Source of the DNA: Plasmodium malariae
Taxonomy: Eukaryota > Apicomplexa > Aconoidasida > Haemosporida > Plasmodiidae
NCBI RefSeq assembly: GCF_900090045.1
Contig: NC_041785.1
Location: 2,569,001-2,633,000, forward strand
Reading direction: 5' to 3'
DNA length: 64,000 nt
Made by a program: the position numbers and the translations under genes. Below are positions 52,100-64,000 of the stretch, one piece after another. Each line of letters starts with the position of its first letter. Within the stretch, counting starts at the first letter, position 1. The notes below the pieces were generated by a model, which was not told where the DNA came from, made no database searches, and saw nothing but the letters and a program-made list of their open reading frames with translations.

Positions 52100-55000
52100 A
52101 CAGGAGGCTGTATATATTTATTAGTTGCACGGAAAAATAGTTTAGCAGGTGACTCATTTTATATCGTATCAAAATCATATGCGCATTTTTGATTGCTTTT
52201 ATTAATGATTTGTTCATAGGCTTTTAATAGGTACTTTCATCTTAAGAATTGAGGGAATACAAACAAGAATATGAAAAATGTAAAAGTTATTAGTTGGTCA
52301 TAGTATGATGGAACACATTTTTTATAAACATATATAGGTGTATATATTCTTAAGCTGGACTTAAGAGTAAACGCCCATATTATTAATATTCACTGTACAT
52401 TAATGAGCATGTACAGAACAGTACGCGTTCATTAATACAAACATGTGGACTAGCGCATTACTTATGAGAATGTTGATAAATATATTTAATTCATTTGTAA
52501 CTTAAAATAAAATAAAAAAATGATTCCATTGTCTTTCTTTCTTTCTTTCTTTCCTTTATGTTTTTATTATGATTTTAAGTGTATATTTTGGAGATTGTTT
52601 CAAAAAAGTTTATTATATTATTACTTTTAAATATATAACGTTGTTTTTTAATTGAAGTGTATCCATTCTTTTTTTTTTTTAATATATATTTTAATTAGAT
52701 GTAAAGTTAAAAATTAAACTTTGTAAGGAAAATATTATGAGAAAAATATGTTTTAGAGTGTATATCATATAAAAACATTTTTAATTAATATTTATATATT
52801 TTTCGAAGCCTAAGTATGGAATTATCTACATTAACTACTATTATTTTCCTTTTAAGGATAAATTAGTAATGGAACATTATGAATTATAGAATTAATAAGA
52901 ATATTTAAATAAAAGAAGAGCTTAACATGCATTTATTATTTTATTTTATATTTTACGTAATTGTTAGAGTTAATTGTGTTTTATTACAATTACTTAAATA
53001 TCTGTAATAAAAGAAAATTATACATATTTGTTTTTGAGAATATTAAGGGAATAAATTTTTTAAACTTCAGCAAGACTGATATTGGCAAATGTCATTTAAT
53101 ATGTATTCATGTTGTTCTGTCTTAAACAATATATATCTAATAAAAATGAATAATATATATTCAATGAAATTCAATTAGCCATTGTACATAATGTAAATGA
53201 AATTTAACAATAACTACATTTTTTTAAATAACAGCATTATATATAGATAATTATTTTTATGTTTGAGGTACATTATATTTTTGTTTTACGTGTGAATTTA
53301 CCTAAGTACTAGTAGATTCCAAAAATATGTGAAAAAATATTAGGAGTTTATGTTAATAACTACTATTTTTTCCTTATTTTTAAACTTATTCTTAATAGTA
53401 CAAGCATTAGAAAAATAAAATCCACATTATACATATGAATTCATAAAAATGTTATGATACTTTTGTTAATGTTGTATGCTCTAATATATATTAATTAAGA
53501 TATTAAGCTACATTTTGTATAAAACGATTAATTATATAACGTTATATTATATGAATATTAGTACTATTTCTATATGTGTTTTTAGAATTACTAAATTATA
53601 ATATTTTTTAAAACTGTCCTTCTATAAATTCAAGTTGAACACCAAAATTAAGTATGACACTTCAATTATTAATCAGCCTTTAGGTACATTTGAAAATTCA
53701 CTGCTTATCTTATGAAATAAATTAAGAATTTAATTTATTTTTGTAAAAACACAGTTGGAGCTAAACAAATTAGGGATAATATTTGAATAAATTTGCTTAA
53801 ACAAATTGATCATCTTGTTAGTAAAAATTTTTATATATTTTTTAATTTTTTTTTTCATGTTAATATTAACAGTTATAATACATTATATAATTACATTTTT
53901 TTCTATAAATAATAGACATATGCATGTTAGAGTTTTACTGTAGAGGTCAGACTACTAATAGGAAATGATGAAAATTCGTTAGTTCACTTTTTATTTCTAG
54001 TAAGAATGTGAGTGGAAGTAAGTTATTTTAGGTATTACAGCATTTTACCAACAAAATAAAGATTAGATACGTTTGTTATTTTATTATTACTTTTTTGTAT
54101 TTGTTGATTTAATTGTGTTTTATGAAAATTATTTAAATGTTTAATATAAAACAAAATGATAACAAAAAAGATTGTGTATTTTTATTTTGATAGAATTAAG
54201 CATAAACATTACTGAATCAAGTCTAATGTGAAGATATTATATTAATGCAAGAACTACTCTATACCTTTTTTCTCTCTTTTTTTTTTTTTTTTTTATGTAA
54301 GGTTTATTCTATATGTATACATACATATAATTCAAAAGAAGAGAAAAACCGAAGTTGTTAAATTTACAAAAATTTCATTTAGATATAGCATAAATTTAAC
54401 TTAAAAATTATAATATTCAAAATTTTTTGATACAGAAATAAAAAAAAAATAATAATACTGTTTATTTAGCTTTTAAATATATTTATTTTCATAGGTTAGG
54501 TGGCATATTATAGTTCTAGTTTTTTAAATGCGTTATATACCATAAAAGAATACGCATGTTTAGGTACTATCTATAACAGGTGCTATACATAATTTAATAC
54601 AGAAAGTTGTGCATGATGTTGTTTCCTTCATTTATTTTAATATTATAACATTGTTAAAATAATTAATATTTTAATAGAATAATCAGGATTTTCAAAATAT
54701 AATGTTTACAAAATTAGAATTCTTAACAGGAAAACATCAATGAAATAAGTTATTTCCTTAATACACTGAACATTGCTTTATATATATTCTAGAAGTTTTA
54801 TATCCTATATAAATTCAGTACTTCGATATATTAAGAATTAATAAATTTTTTTTTATTATTTTATCTTCAAGAGAGTAATAAGAAAATTATTAAATTTACT
54901 TTCATATAGTAAATAAATAATATAAATGTTTAAATATTTCAGAATGAATTCAAATATTGTACCAATTAATATTTTTTATAAATAATATCAAGATTAAAAA

Positions 55001-55198
55001 TATATAGTATATTTTAAACATCTCTTTACTTTGTCTATGTTGTAAAAAACATCCTAATTATATACGTATTATATTTTTACGAAATAATAATAAATGAAAA
55101 TATATAATAGATAATATGTCGCTTTGCCATAAAAGGTATATTATATTTTTATTTATTCTTTTCTTATAGAATATGTCATAGTATTAAATATCTATGTC
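52100..55198. other. Intergenic sequence, no gene seen
   Basis: It holds a (CTTT)n tract at 52533-52554, about 400 bases after the hydrolase stop codon, and poly(T) runs such as about 54277-54294. No exon or relic was recognised. Confidence 0.55.
52533..52554. repeat. (CTTT)n microsatellite
   Basis: Five tandem CTTT units in intergenic DNA downstream of the hydrolase gene. Confidence 0.85.
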
Positions 55199-56040
55199 AT
55201 GGTACAAAAATTTAAGTTACTATTATTAAAATTTTAAAGTTTATATTCTTATCTTGGATACATCATTTTAACAATAATTTGGTATGACAAATTTATTTAA
55301 GAACATTTGTATTATTTATATATTTCGAGTTATATTTTTATTAATACTACTTTTTAGCATGAGATTATTTATTTTTTTAAATAACTAATATATATCCTGT
55401 TTTATTAGAGTACAGTTATTAAATATTTACATGATAATTTTGATTTCGGAAGAAGGTTATATATAAGATCTTATAGATTACATGAAAATTATAAGCAGAA
55501 TAAAAGTTCATTATTGTAGGATTAAAACAAGAGATACGAAAAAATAGGATAACCGAAAAAAACGATATATGTAATAATGAAAAAGTTGTTACAGGAAAAA
55601 AGAAAAAATTAAATGTAAGTTAATCTGAGGATACATAGATTATAGACCAGATATGAAAAATAAATCTTTTATATTTGAAATACGTAAATATTCAAATAAC
55701 TAGATTATTTAGGTTTTCTGAAAAACAACAGGCTAATTATTATAAGATTTACAAAAAAATAATTCGTAAAAAGTGCGAACTATGGCTAACGTCAACTTTA
55801 TTATTAATTCAGTTATTATCATTATTACTAATGTTAGATTTTTTTTGGGGTTATAAGTTTCTATAAGGTTTGTTTATTGTAATAGAACTTTATATATCTA
55901 ATGGCTTAAAGCCTTTACATGATATGTTGGAATCTTCCTTCTTTTGAATATGTATAAAAAATATAAAGTTTATATTAACACTTTTTAATTTCTTTATATT
56001 AATAATAACTTTTTAAACAAAATAAAAGTGAGAAAAGAAG
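55199..56040 (+). pseudogene. fam-l pseudogene
   Basis: Exon 1, 55199-55281, starts with ATG and reads MVQKFKLLLLKF, then a stop at codon 13 caused by a small frameshift. The other frame continues FIFLSWIHHFNNNL to a GTATGA donor, the typical fam-l signal segment. Exon 2 starts near 55409 after TTTATTAG with STVIKYLHDNFDFGRRL and RSYRLHENYKQNK, where fam-l has a TYRLLAKYK-type PEXEL region; here Leu-Ala is changed to His-Glu. Stops and frameshifts follow. Near 55740-55866 the frame KIYKKIIRKKCEL is followed by a membrane segment and DFFWGYKFL, then SNGLKPLHDMLES and a second hydrophobic segment to about 56010. This order is the fam-l pattern (two membrane segments flanking a loop), a two-membrane-segment family that I know only from P. 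malariae and its close relatives. The assignment is from memory of the family. Confidence 0.8.
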
Positions 56041-57859
56041 ATCATTCTTTATTGATATTTTGTAAATAAAAAATATTGTTTTTATTTGTTATATAAATTC
56101 CAGTAAGTTCTATTTAAAAATATATTATATTTTTTTCTGATCTTTAATTATGTAACTGCAATGGCTAAGGTTTTCCATGGAACCTTTTTTATGAGTAATT
56201 TTCATTTATAAATTTTGATATATTATAGATTTATATGAAGATTATATTAATATATTTTCTAATTATTCCCATTATATACCATTTTAAAAGTGTCGTTTAT
56301 TTAATTAAATAATACATGAATACATTTTTCTTGGTAAAATCGTCTTTAGGTCCTATGGATAGTGAATCTATCATATATGAAATATTATGGGTGTGAAGAG
56401 TGGAAACATTCATAATATGAATTTTAATAAAAATTATATATTTTTTTTTTGGTAATTATTATTATTATATTTTATCAAAATATTTACTTCTATAAACGTA
56501 TCATATACAAGTATTTACATATAGAATAATTGTAGTGCAATATTATGTTTTTTTCTTTTTTGTAATTAGTAATAATATTTTTATACTCAATATATATACT
56601 TTATTAGTATCCATGTATTATAATCTACTAAGAGTACAATCAATAGTACATAAAATAATTTTCTTGGTATGAGAAATTTTTATATCATATAAAAATATTA
56701 AATGTTTATGTTTCTTCTTAATAATACGTTTTGAATATTACGTATTTATATAAAATAATATAATATGTATTCACTATAAATTTTCTCATAAAAAATATTA
56801 GTAAAACTTGTATATTCTTAAATTATTTATCTTTTATTAGTATACCTTAAATATATATTCTCTTTGTTCCTTTTATTTGTAATATAATAAGTATATAAAT
56901 ATTTTTGTAATTATTAAACTACATACTATAGTTTTATGCTAAATCTATTTTTATTTTCGTTTTTTTTTTTTTTTTTCTTTGTATATATTAATATTTCAAT
57001 AGGTCTAATTTTATTTATATTTAAAAAAAAATATATGGAAATTATTAGCTTTTAAACTTTTCATCGAGGAAAAAATTTAATTAGTATTTAGTACATATTA
57101 AACATTTTAAAACCATTGTACAAAAGTTTAAAGCTAATCACTGTAGTACTTTTAAAAATATATTTATTCACAGAATTTTTAGTAATTATAAATTTTGTTT
57201 TATTAATATATAATAGTTTATGAAAAATAATGTATTTTTCTCAGTTATATGCTAATGTGTATTTTATATAATGAAAAATATTTTTTATAATTTTATGTTC
57301 TAGTTCTATTGTGTTTGTTATTCACAATAATTAATAACAGTTAGATATAAAACTAAACATCACAGAAATTATGTTTAAGATTATAATTAATTAGAAACAA
57401 AGTTAAAATTCATAGCATGCTTATGAATATATGGAAGTATACATTTCCTACATTTTGTATTATCCTTTAAATAAATGCAAATTTTTTTTGATTGATTATA
57501 CCATTTTTGATTTAAATTTTTCTAGATTTTTTTTCTCTATAATATCATTTTTTCAAAAAGATTAATAAAAAAAAATTTGCATCACTTTACCATTAAATAA
57601 TTGGTTTAAATATTTTAAACATTTATTAGTTGGTTTTAGTTTTTTTCTTTTTTTTTATGTAATAGCCTTATATATAAATTACAATAAATCAATTTCAAAG
57701 TAATTTTATTTTTGTAGCATATGAGCTATATAAAAATAAGTTCAAAATATTAAATATTAAAATACATCAAATATAATAATGCAAAAAATTTATTTTATAA
57801 TTTGATCGGTTTGAAATATAGTTGAAAATTTTATAAGACTAAATATAATAGCATTAGAA
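56041..57859. other. Intergenic sequence, no gene seen
   Basis: A/T-rich DNA with T-rich tracts (for example about 56960-56977). Nothing beyond low-complexity sequence could be supported. Confidence 0.55.
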
Positions 57860-58741
57860 AATAGAACAATGTAAGATATTTTAATCCTTTCATTTTTATT
57901 AAAATCTTTTTATTTAAGCTTTTTATTTGGATATGTCATTATAATAATAAGGTGTTATTAAAATAATACTTCGTATTTTTTATTTATTTTATTTTTTTAT
58001 TTCAAGTTTTATTTTTAATTATAGGATTTTCATGAATATTAAATGTATAATTTTTTTTTTTTTTAGAATAACCATAGTAAATCATCGATTTATAAGTATA
58101 ATATAGATAACTACTTAGCTTTGAAAACTAATAGACTATTAGCAGAGAATTCAGTATATTTATAATCTATTGAAGAAATATCTAGTCATGACTGGATTAT
58201 TAAATTACTACGTGAAGGGGAAGATATATATGCAAATGACAAATATAGTGTATCAGAAAGTGAAGAATTAAAAGAAGGATTATTAAATATGGAAGGAGGG
58301 ATAATGTATCTATAAAAAAAAAATTCTTTACTTAAAATGATAGATACATTTTTTGAAAAAAAAAAAATGATTTTATTAGGTTCCTTTGACAAAGTTAGGA
58401 ATAATATGCAAATTAAAAAAAAGTCTGAAAACAGAATTATAGATGAAAAGATAACTTTAGTAGATGTTCTACCCATTTTAGTTTTATTGATAGTAATAGT
58501 AGTTTTGATATTAGTTAATGTATATATTGAGAATAAGATGAGTTATATATTAATTGAACTTTAGGGTGTTTTTCTAGGAGTTTTAGAATTATTTTTTGTC
58601 TTAGTTATAATAAGTGTTTTTTATACTGCAGTAAATATTATAAAATATATAATAATGGAGGAAAATTATTCTAATATTTGTCATAATGAGTTAAGTTCTT
58701 TGATAAGGAAACTTCTGAATATGACAACGTTAGATATTTAG
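57860..58741 (+). pseudogene. Exported-protein pseudogene that keeps PEXEL RLLAE
   Basis: Exon 2, 58067-58741, follows a TTTTTTTTAG acceptor and stays in one frame for 224 codons, interrupted only by TAA at 58163-58165, TAA at 58313-58315 and TAG at 58562-58564. RLLAE appears 23 codons into the exon (KTNRLLAE), as in the intact gene at 6853-7866. The second part has MIDTFFEKKKMILLGSFDK, then two hydrophobic segments (LPILVLLIVIVVLILVN and VLELFFVLVIISVFYTAV). Exon 1 is about 57860-57951 and reads NPFIFIKIFLFKLFIWICH, a signal-like segment, ending at an AAG/GTGTTA junction. No intact ATG is found at its start. The overall pattern resembles Plasmodium exported families of the Pv-fam-h/hyp7 kind, but I am unsure of the exact family. 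Without frameshifts in exon 2, the decay looks recent. Confidence 0.75.
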
Positions 58742-61700
58742 TATCCTTAAAAATTTTACATGCATAAGAAATATACATAAAATTACTTAATTTTAATAAT
58801 GCCACCTACATGTATTAAACTATTCCGATATATGATATAAAAGTATGTTTTCATTATCCTAAGTAAATTTGAATGTTTCATTTTTTATATTTGTGTTTTA
58901 ATGAATTTTTTGAGCATATGTTAATATTATGGCGCATATTTTCTTTTTTATTTAAGAATATTTGTATGGAAAACATAATTATGTTCATATAAAAATGTGT
59001 TCTTAGAGTTATTCGTTAAATTATCTGAAATTCATGTTGTTGCTTTAAAGTGCACACTTATTTTGTTATACTTTCTTTTATTTTTTTTAGTGAAAAATTA
59101 TTATTTCATGAAATAATTTAAAAAAATGAATTAGTTTTTTTAAATTAATTTTAAATGTTTTTTTTTTTTTTTTTTGTATATAATAAAATGAAATAGAAAT
59201 ATTTATTTTTTATGTAAAAAGTAAATTTTAGTAATATTTATTATAAGTGGTATTGTGAGAAATGTATTATATGCTCATTTAGGGAAAAAATGTGTTTATC
59301 ACATATTTAAATTTTTTTAATTGTTCAAATGTGAAAATAGAGATATGTGATATAGAATATATGTGTTTAAGGATGTATTCTTAATAGATGATTACTATTT
59401 TTGGGTCTAATAAATACTTGAATATAAATAAGGACTATGTACACTCAAAATTTTACTTAAAATGTTCTTTGAAATAATTTTTATAAGAATTACTAAAATA
59501 TTAATTATAAAGAAATGTTTTAAATACATGTTATACATTTATTTTGACTTTTTTTTATTGTTACAAGTTATTACAATAATGAATTATATTTAATGTTTTT
59601 TTAATGGATACTCCACAAGTATGCTTTTTGTTTTTTTAATAATATTTTTTATAAAATAAATTATATATATGTAAAAGTTAACTTACCAATAAGGAAACCA
59701 TACATAAATAAATTTGTTTAGATTTATAAAACAAATTCGGAAAAATAATTATTTTTACGTTTGTTTTTTCATGCACGTTTGTCATATATGTACTAAAAAT
59801 AGAATTAATATGATATTAAATTCATTCAGAAATATTTATAAATTAAAAACTATAAATATATGTATACTAACAATTCTACTTTTTTTAGTATAATATATAG
59901 TGATAAATATGAGTTCATATAAATTATGCTTTATTCACACGCATGTTATTTAGTTTTTATTAATTTGATCCATTATAATAGTATTGAATAAATGTATTAT
60001 TATTTATCTGTAAAATATTTAGTAGAAAGTTAAATATACCATTTTTCTTTAAATATATGAATATATTAAATTACTTTTAATTTAACAAATTTTCTTCCTT
60101 AAAATTTAAATAGAGGTGAAAATTATATTTAAAGTTTGTTTTTCATGTCAGAGTTTTGTATTTTAATAATCTATTTTCTTGATTATTAATCTGTATATAT
60201 ATTATCTTAATTATTTATGCATGGCTTTTTTTGCTACAAAAAATGAAACCAATAAATACAGAATTGTGCATTAGAATATTTATAATCATTATAATAAAAC
60301 TACAAATAAGATATGGTTATTATTTTTTTTACGTTTTGGTTAGTATTATACATTACATTATGATATTGGAACAATTAATTTTATGTATATAATATATATA
60401 TATATATATTTATTGTTGCAATATATAATGTATAAAAATTGCAGCTAGCATCAGAACCAGTGCGATTTTTTATAGCATATTTATAAGTAGAAATAATATA
60501 GGCGTTCAAGCTTGTTATGTATATTCATTTTTAATTGGTCAAAATGTATATTATAATAGAAATCTTGTCGTAATTTTCTTTTTTCTTTGAGTTTAACTTC
60601 GTAAGTTATATTTATATACTAAAATTTATAAAATAAATCTTATATATACAGACATATATATGTTTATTTAATTGCATTTAAACTATTAATTTTTATAAAA
60701 GCTTAATATATGTATTTTTAAGCAATTTTAAAAAATCAACATGTACTCTATTTACGTTTGGTAACTAGGAAGTTTAACATTTCACTAACTTATCTATGTA
60801 TAAATAAACATGATTATTTAAAGAAGTGTAAAATAAAAAAAGTTTAAAGTATTAAAATGTATTATTAAAGAATAATAATCATCATATCTTAGATGAATAA
60901 TATGCATCTGAAATTCCTCATATAAATTCAATTTTTTATATTTATTTTTATGCATTTTGGCGATTCTAGATTGAAATAGTAAATATATACTTTGTCAAGT
61001 TCAATAATATATTTTTATGTATATTAATAACAATTTAAGTAATATAATATTATTTATGATTGTAATAATTATATATATATTGGTTTATAATATTTTGTGA
61101 TATAAAATACTTTTTGTTATAATATTAAGAAATCAATGAACATAATTAATATACATGATGTACTTAGTTTTTATTCACCCTGATGCATTAAAATAATCCA
61201 CGTGAATTTTATGACAATTTTAAACGTTTTTCACTAAAGAATAATATCACATATTAAATATTTAAAAAAACAAAATAATCGAAAAACAGAAAAAAAAAGG
61301 AAATTTAATTTTTAAAACACAGAAAAAATATAGAAAATTATTAAAAATGGCGTACGATATAAATTAGAAAATATTATTTTTAAAGTACAAAAAAACAAAT
61401 TGTAGAAAAAACAAAGAAAAAACAAGATTTATAATAAAAAAACAAATTTATGAAGCTAAAATCACTGACAAAATATCACTTAGTTAATTTGTGTTTAGTG
61501 TATCCTACGATGGGAATATTGTATCTTTTTTTACTTAGTATTATAAGAGGATATATATGTAAAGTATTATAATCACTCTTTTAATATAATATGCAATAAA
61601 TTAATAAAATATAGTTTTAACATTTAACAAAAAAATTATATAATATTCATTGTGATCAAATGAGTAATTTTCTTGTAGGGTCAATATAATATTATAATTA

Positions 61701-61920
61701 TTATTCGGTTATATTTTATTACATGTATGCTATTTTTTAAAATTATAATTTAATAATTTCCAATTATCAAACTGTATTCAGAAATACCAAAATATATTAT
61801 ACTTTATTAAAAAAAATTTTTTGAGAAATCATCCTTAATTATTATTATTATTTTTTAAATTAATGACTTCCTAGGTTGTACATTTTTCTTTGTTATATTG
61901 AACTTTTTTTTTTACTTTTA
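58742..61920. other. Intergenic sequence, no gene seen
   Basis: A/T-rich with poly(T) at about 59159-59175 and (AT)n at about 60390-60408. Toward 61900 it probably runs into the first intron of a pir relic. Confidence 0.5.
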
Positions 61921-62400
61921 GAAAATAATCTTGGAGCATTTCTCATTGTAAGATTATTATTTAATATTTAATGAATATATGGAAGAGAAGATAAAATATG
62001 TTTCTTCTGTGGAATGTATCTTAATATACAAACAGTGGTACTGATAATATCTATATCTTTTGTAGAAAAATTCGGTAAAATTTTTATGTATTATATAAAC
62101 ATGAACATGCTATTTCGTGCGATGAAAATCATGGTACATGTTTGGTATTTTGGTTTGATGATCAATTAATAAATATCCTTTTGAAAACAATTGCCTTATT
62201 AAAGTGGATAATTATTATTTAGAATAAAAAGTAAAATAATATATAAAATATATATAGCATCCATTTTGTTTTATTCAACATTAATATTTTATATTATGTG
62301 GAACAAATAGAAAAGACGGAACACAGTCATTAAGATTTAACGACATATGTAAAATACAAAATGTTTACATAAAGGGCATAAAATAATAATTAAAAAGGAA
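61921..62400 (+). pseudogene. pir relic (5' part of exon 2)
   Basis: After an acceptor-like TTTTACTTTTAG ending at 61920 the sequence reads KIILEHFSL, stop, DYYLIFNEYMEEKIKYVSS, VECI, the decayed start of a pir second exon with Leu-Pro-Ser changed. After several stops, another frame gives ISCDENHGTCLVFWFDDQLI at about 62110-62170, matching the pir Cys...LNFWLYDQL landmark. The readable signal fades by about 62400 and no membrane segment or third exon follows. It appears to be a truncated relic rather than a full-length pseudogene. Confidence 0.6.
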
Positions 62401-63235
62401 TAAACACTAACAATTGAGTTAAAGTAAAAATTGTTAATAAATAAATGTTAAACATAGTTTTGTTTATATTGTGATACAAGCCGTTCTCTGTTACATATTC
62501 ATTTAATAGTGAATAAATTGTATCATTTTGAAAAATTAAAGTTTCTATATAAACAATTATTCTCTTGTGTAAAAAATATAAAAAAATTAGTTTTATATTT
62601 ATTTAAAAATAGGAAGCATTGGTAACCGTTTTTTTTCAATTATAAAATGTTATAATTAGTATGTAACGAAAATTTATAAATCTTCAATACACATATTTAC
62701 ACAAAAAGGATAACTATAAAATATTATAATATTATATCCTTATGTTTTTAAGTATATATTTAAATATAAATAAACAAATTAAAAACAATGTTAAAAATTA
62801 TTAACTCAGTAAAGCTAATAGTCAAAATATAACTATGGTATAATAATTACAATACAAATAATTATTAATTTTGCTACATATATAAATAAAAAGAATAAAT
62901 AATTTAAGAATGTATACTTTCATATAGAAGATATAAAGTATTAATTTTATAAGCAAAAATCTAAAAACATAAAATGTCTATTTACATTAGGGGAAATAAA
63001 AACAGTGTTATCAAATTTTTTAGATAAAAATTGAAACAAATATATTTCACGTATCACGGGTAAAAAAAGAGTTTACATATATATATATATTATTAGATAT
63101 ATGTAATTTTATGTATAATAGTATAACATAATCAATTTAAATATTTCCAAGGAACATTCTTTCGTATTATTCTAACAGGATTTCATAAGTTTACTTATAT
63201 ATATTTTATTTGTTGTAATTACATTTCTACATAAT
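62401..63235. other. Intergenic sequence, no gene seen
   Basis: Low-complexity A/T-rich DNA between a pir relic and the 3' end of the - strand gene at the window edge. Confidence 0.5.
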
Positions 63236-63925
63236 TTACATTAATTTATAGGCAACATGAACTAATGATAAAATAAATATTGGAATTGTTATGAATATAA
63301 ATGGCGACAAAGCAGATGTACTTACCTGAAAATACCATGATAATAATGCAAAAAATAATAATGCAGTAATGGATAATATAAGTGGTTTATAAATTTTAAT
63401 CAAATTTTGTAATTTTTTTTTAAATGCACCAATAGATTTACTTGATCTTTCATATTCAATTTCCAATGGTTTTAATACTTTTGTTGTATTCATTGAATCT
63501 ACCTTCCTTACAATTTTTTTTTTTAAAGGTGATGTATTTTTTTCTGTTGTCTTATATTCTTTCAATTGGAACAGTTTTTCTATACTTTTATATTCAGTAT
63601 CAGTATCGCTATCATTTATTAATGAATCATAGGAACTTTCAAGATTATTTTTATTTATAAATGAATTAGATGATTTGGGAATTTTTTCATCAAAATAAGA
63701 TATTTTAAAATTTTCTGGCAGACTTATTTTTTGCATTAATGCATTTAATCTATTTCCAAAAATATATTCATCTTCCTCTACTATTTTCATTGCTTTCTCT
63801 TTTAAGTATGTGTATCTCTTTTGGAAATCTATATCTGTTTCCCCATATAGTAATCTTCTTTCCCTTGAATTTATTGTTTTATTTAGATTTGTTTTCCTAA
63901 TCCATGATTTTCCAGATATATTTTT
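63236..63925 (-). CDS. Putative exported protein, Pv-fam-d-like, partial (exon 2 only)
   Basis: Exon 2 runs on - from 63925, just after a TTTTAG acceptor, to a stop at 63236-63238: 229 codons, open throughout. Exon 1 is not in the window; the sequence from 63926 to 64000 is intron. It starts KNISGKSW, equivalent to SSTLGKS in the gene at 10727-12051, and carries RRLLYGETDID at about exon residues 23-33, the same PEXEL-like RLLxGE. The middle has Asp/Ser-rich segments (ESSYDSLINDSDTDTEY), FGNRLNALMQ and a Lys-rich linker. Two hydrophobic segments (PLILSITALLFFALLSWYF and LSPFIFITIPIFILSLVHV) close the protein, which ends in AYKLM. The closest features in the window are the intact gene at 10.7 kb and the pseudogene at 40.4 kb. 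Unlike the 10.7 kb copy it lacks the 26-residue repeats. The gene may well be functional, but this depends on the unseen first exon. Confidence 0.75.
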   Translation of the reverse strand, partial: KNISGKSWIRKTNLNKTINSRERRLLYGETDIDFQKRYTYLKEKAMKIVEEDEYIFGNRLNALMQKISLPENFKISYFDEKIPKSSNSFINKNNLESSYDSLINDSDTDTEYKSIEKLFQLKEYKTTEKNTSPLKKKIVRKVDSMNTTKVLKPLEIEYERSSKSIGAFKKKLQNLIKIYKPLILSITALLFFALLSWYFQVSTSALSPFIFITIPIFILSLVHVAYKLM

Positions 63926-64000
63926 CTAAAAGTTTGAGTATATATTTAATATTTAAAAAAATATTAGTACGTTTGTATAAATAAAATATTAATTTAAAAA

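Noticed and set aside
1..64000. Telomere repeats, CRISPR-like arrays, bacterial elements, tRNA or rRNA genes
   Set aside because: None was seen. The sequence is eukaryotic, and the spaced repeats present are ordinary micro- and minisatellites.

Overview
The window looks like a subtelomeric stretch of a Plasmodium chromosome, most likely Plasmodium malariae or a close relative. The DNA is extremely A/T-rich, with long homopolymer and (AT)n tracts. Genes are sparse, carry phase-defined introns, and belong to surface or exported families: a pir gene, two-exon genes with a hydrophobic first exon and a PEXEL-type motif, an STP1-like relic, and a relic that reads as fam-l, a family I associate with P. 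malariae. No telomere repeat, rRNA or tRNA gene was seen.

Left part (1-21.6 kb): two intact two-exon exported-protein genes on + (495-1279, PEXEL RILCE; 6853-7866, PEXEL RLLAE), separated by a desert with two neighbouring minisatellites (15-bp and 16-bp units). An intact two-exon gene on - follows (10727-12051) with four 26-residue repeats, a PEXEL-like RLLKGE and two C-terminal membrane segments (Pv-fam-d-like). After an 8-kb desert comes one intact three-exon pir gene (20246-21611).

Middle (21.6-48.5 kb): a graveyard. It holds an unidentified decayed coding region (about 25.2-25.9 kb), three pir pseudogenes (29952-31087 +, 32021-32990 -, 36360-37685 +), a Pv-fam-d-like pseudogene (40424-41271 -) and a long STP1-like pseudogene (about 46.2-48.4 kb +).

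Right part (48.5-64 kb): the one gene with a recognisable enzyme fold, an intact 11-exon alpha/beta hydrolase (49675-52099 +), is surrounded by relics. Beyond it lie a fam-l pseudogene (55199-56040 +), an exported-protein pseudogene that keeps RLLAE (57860-58741 +), a short pir relic (61921-62400 +) and, at the right edge, exon 2 of a further Pv-fam-d-like gene (63236-63925 -) whose first exon lies outside the window.

The intact genes probably serve host-cell remodelling (PEXEL proteins), surface antigen variation (pir) and lipid or ester hydrolysis (hydrolase). These roles are inferred from family membership. Splice sites were placed by eye from GT/AG, reading frame and family pattern.
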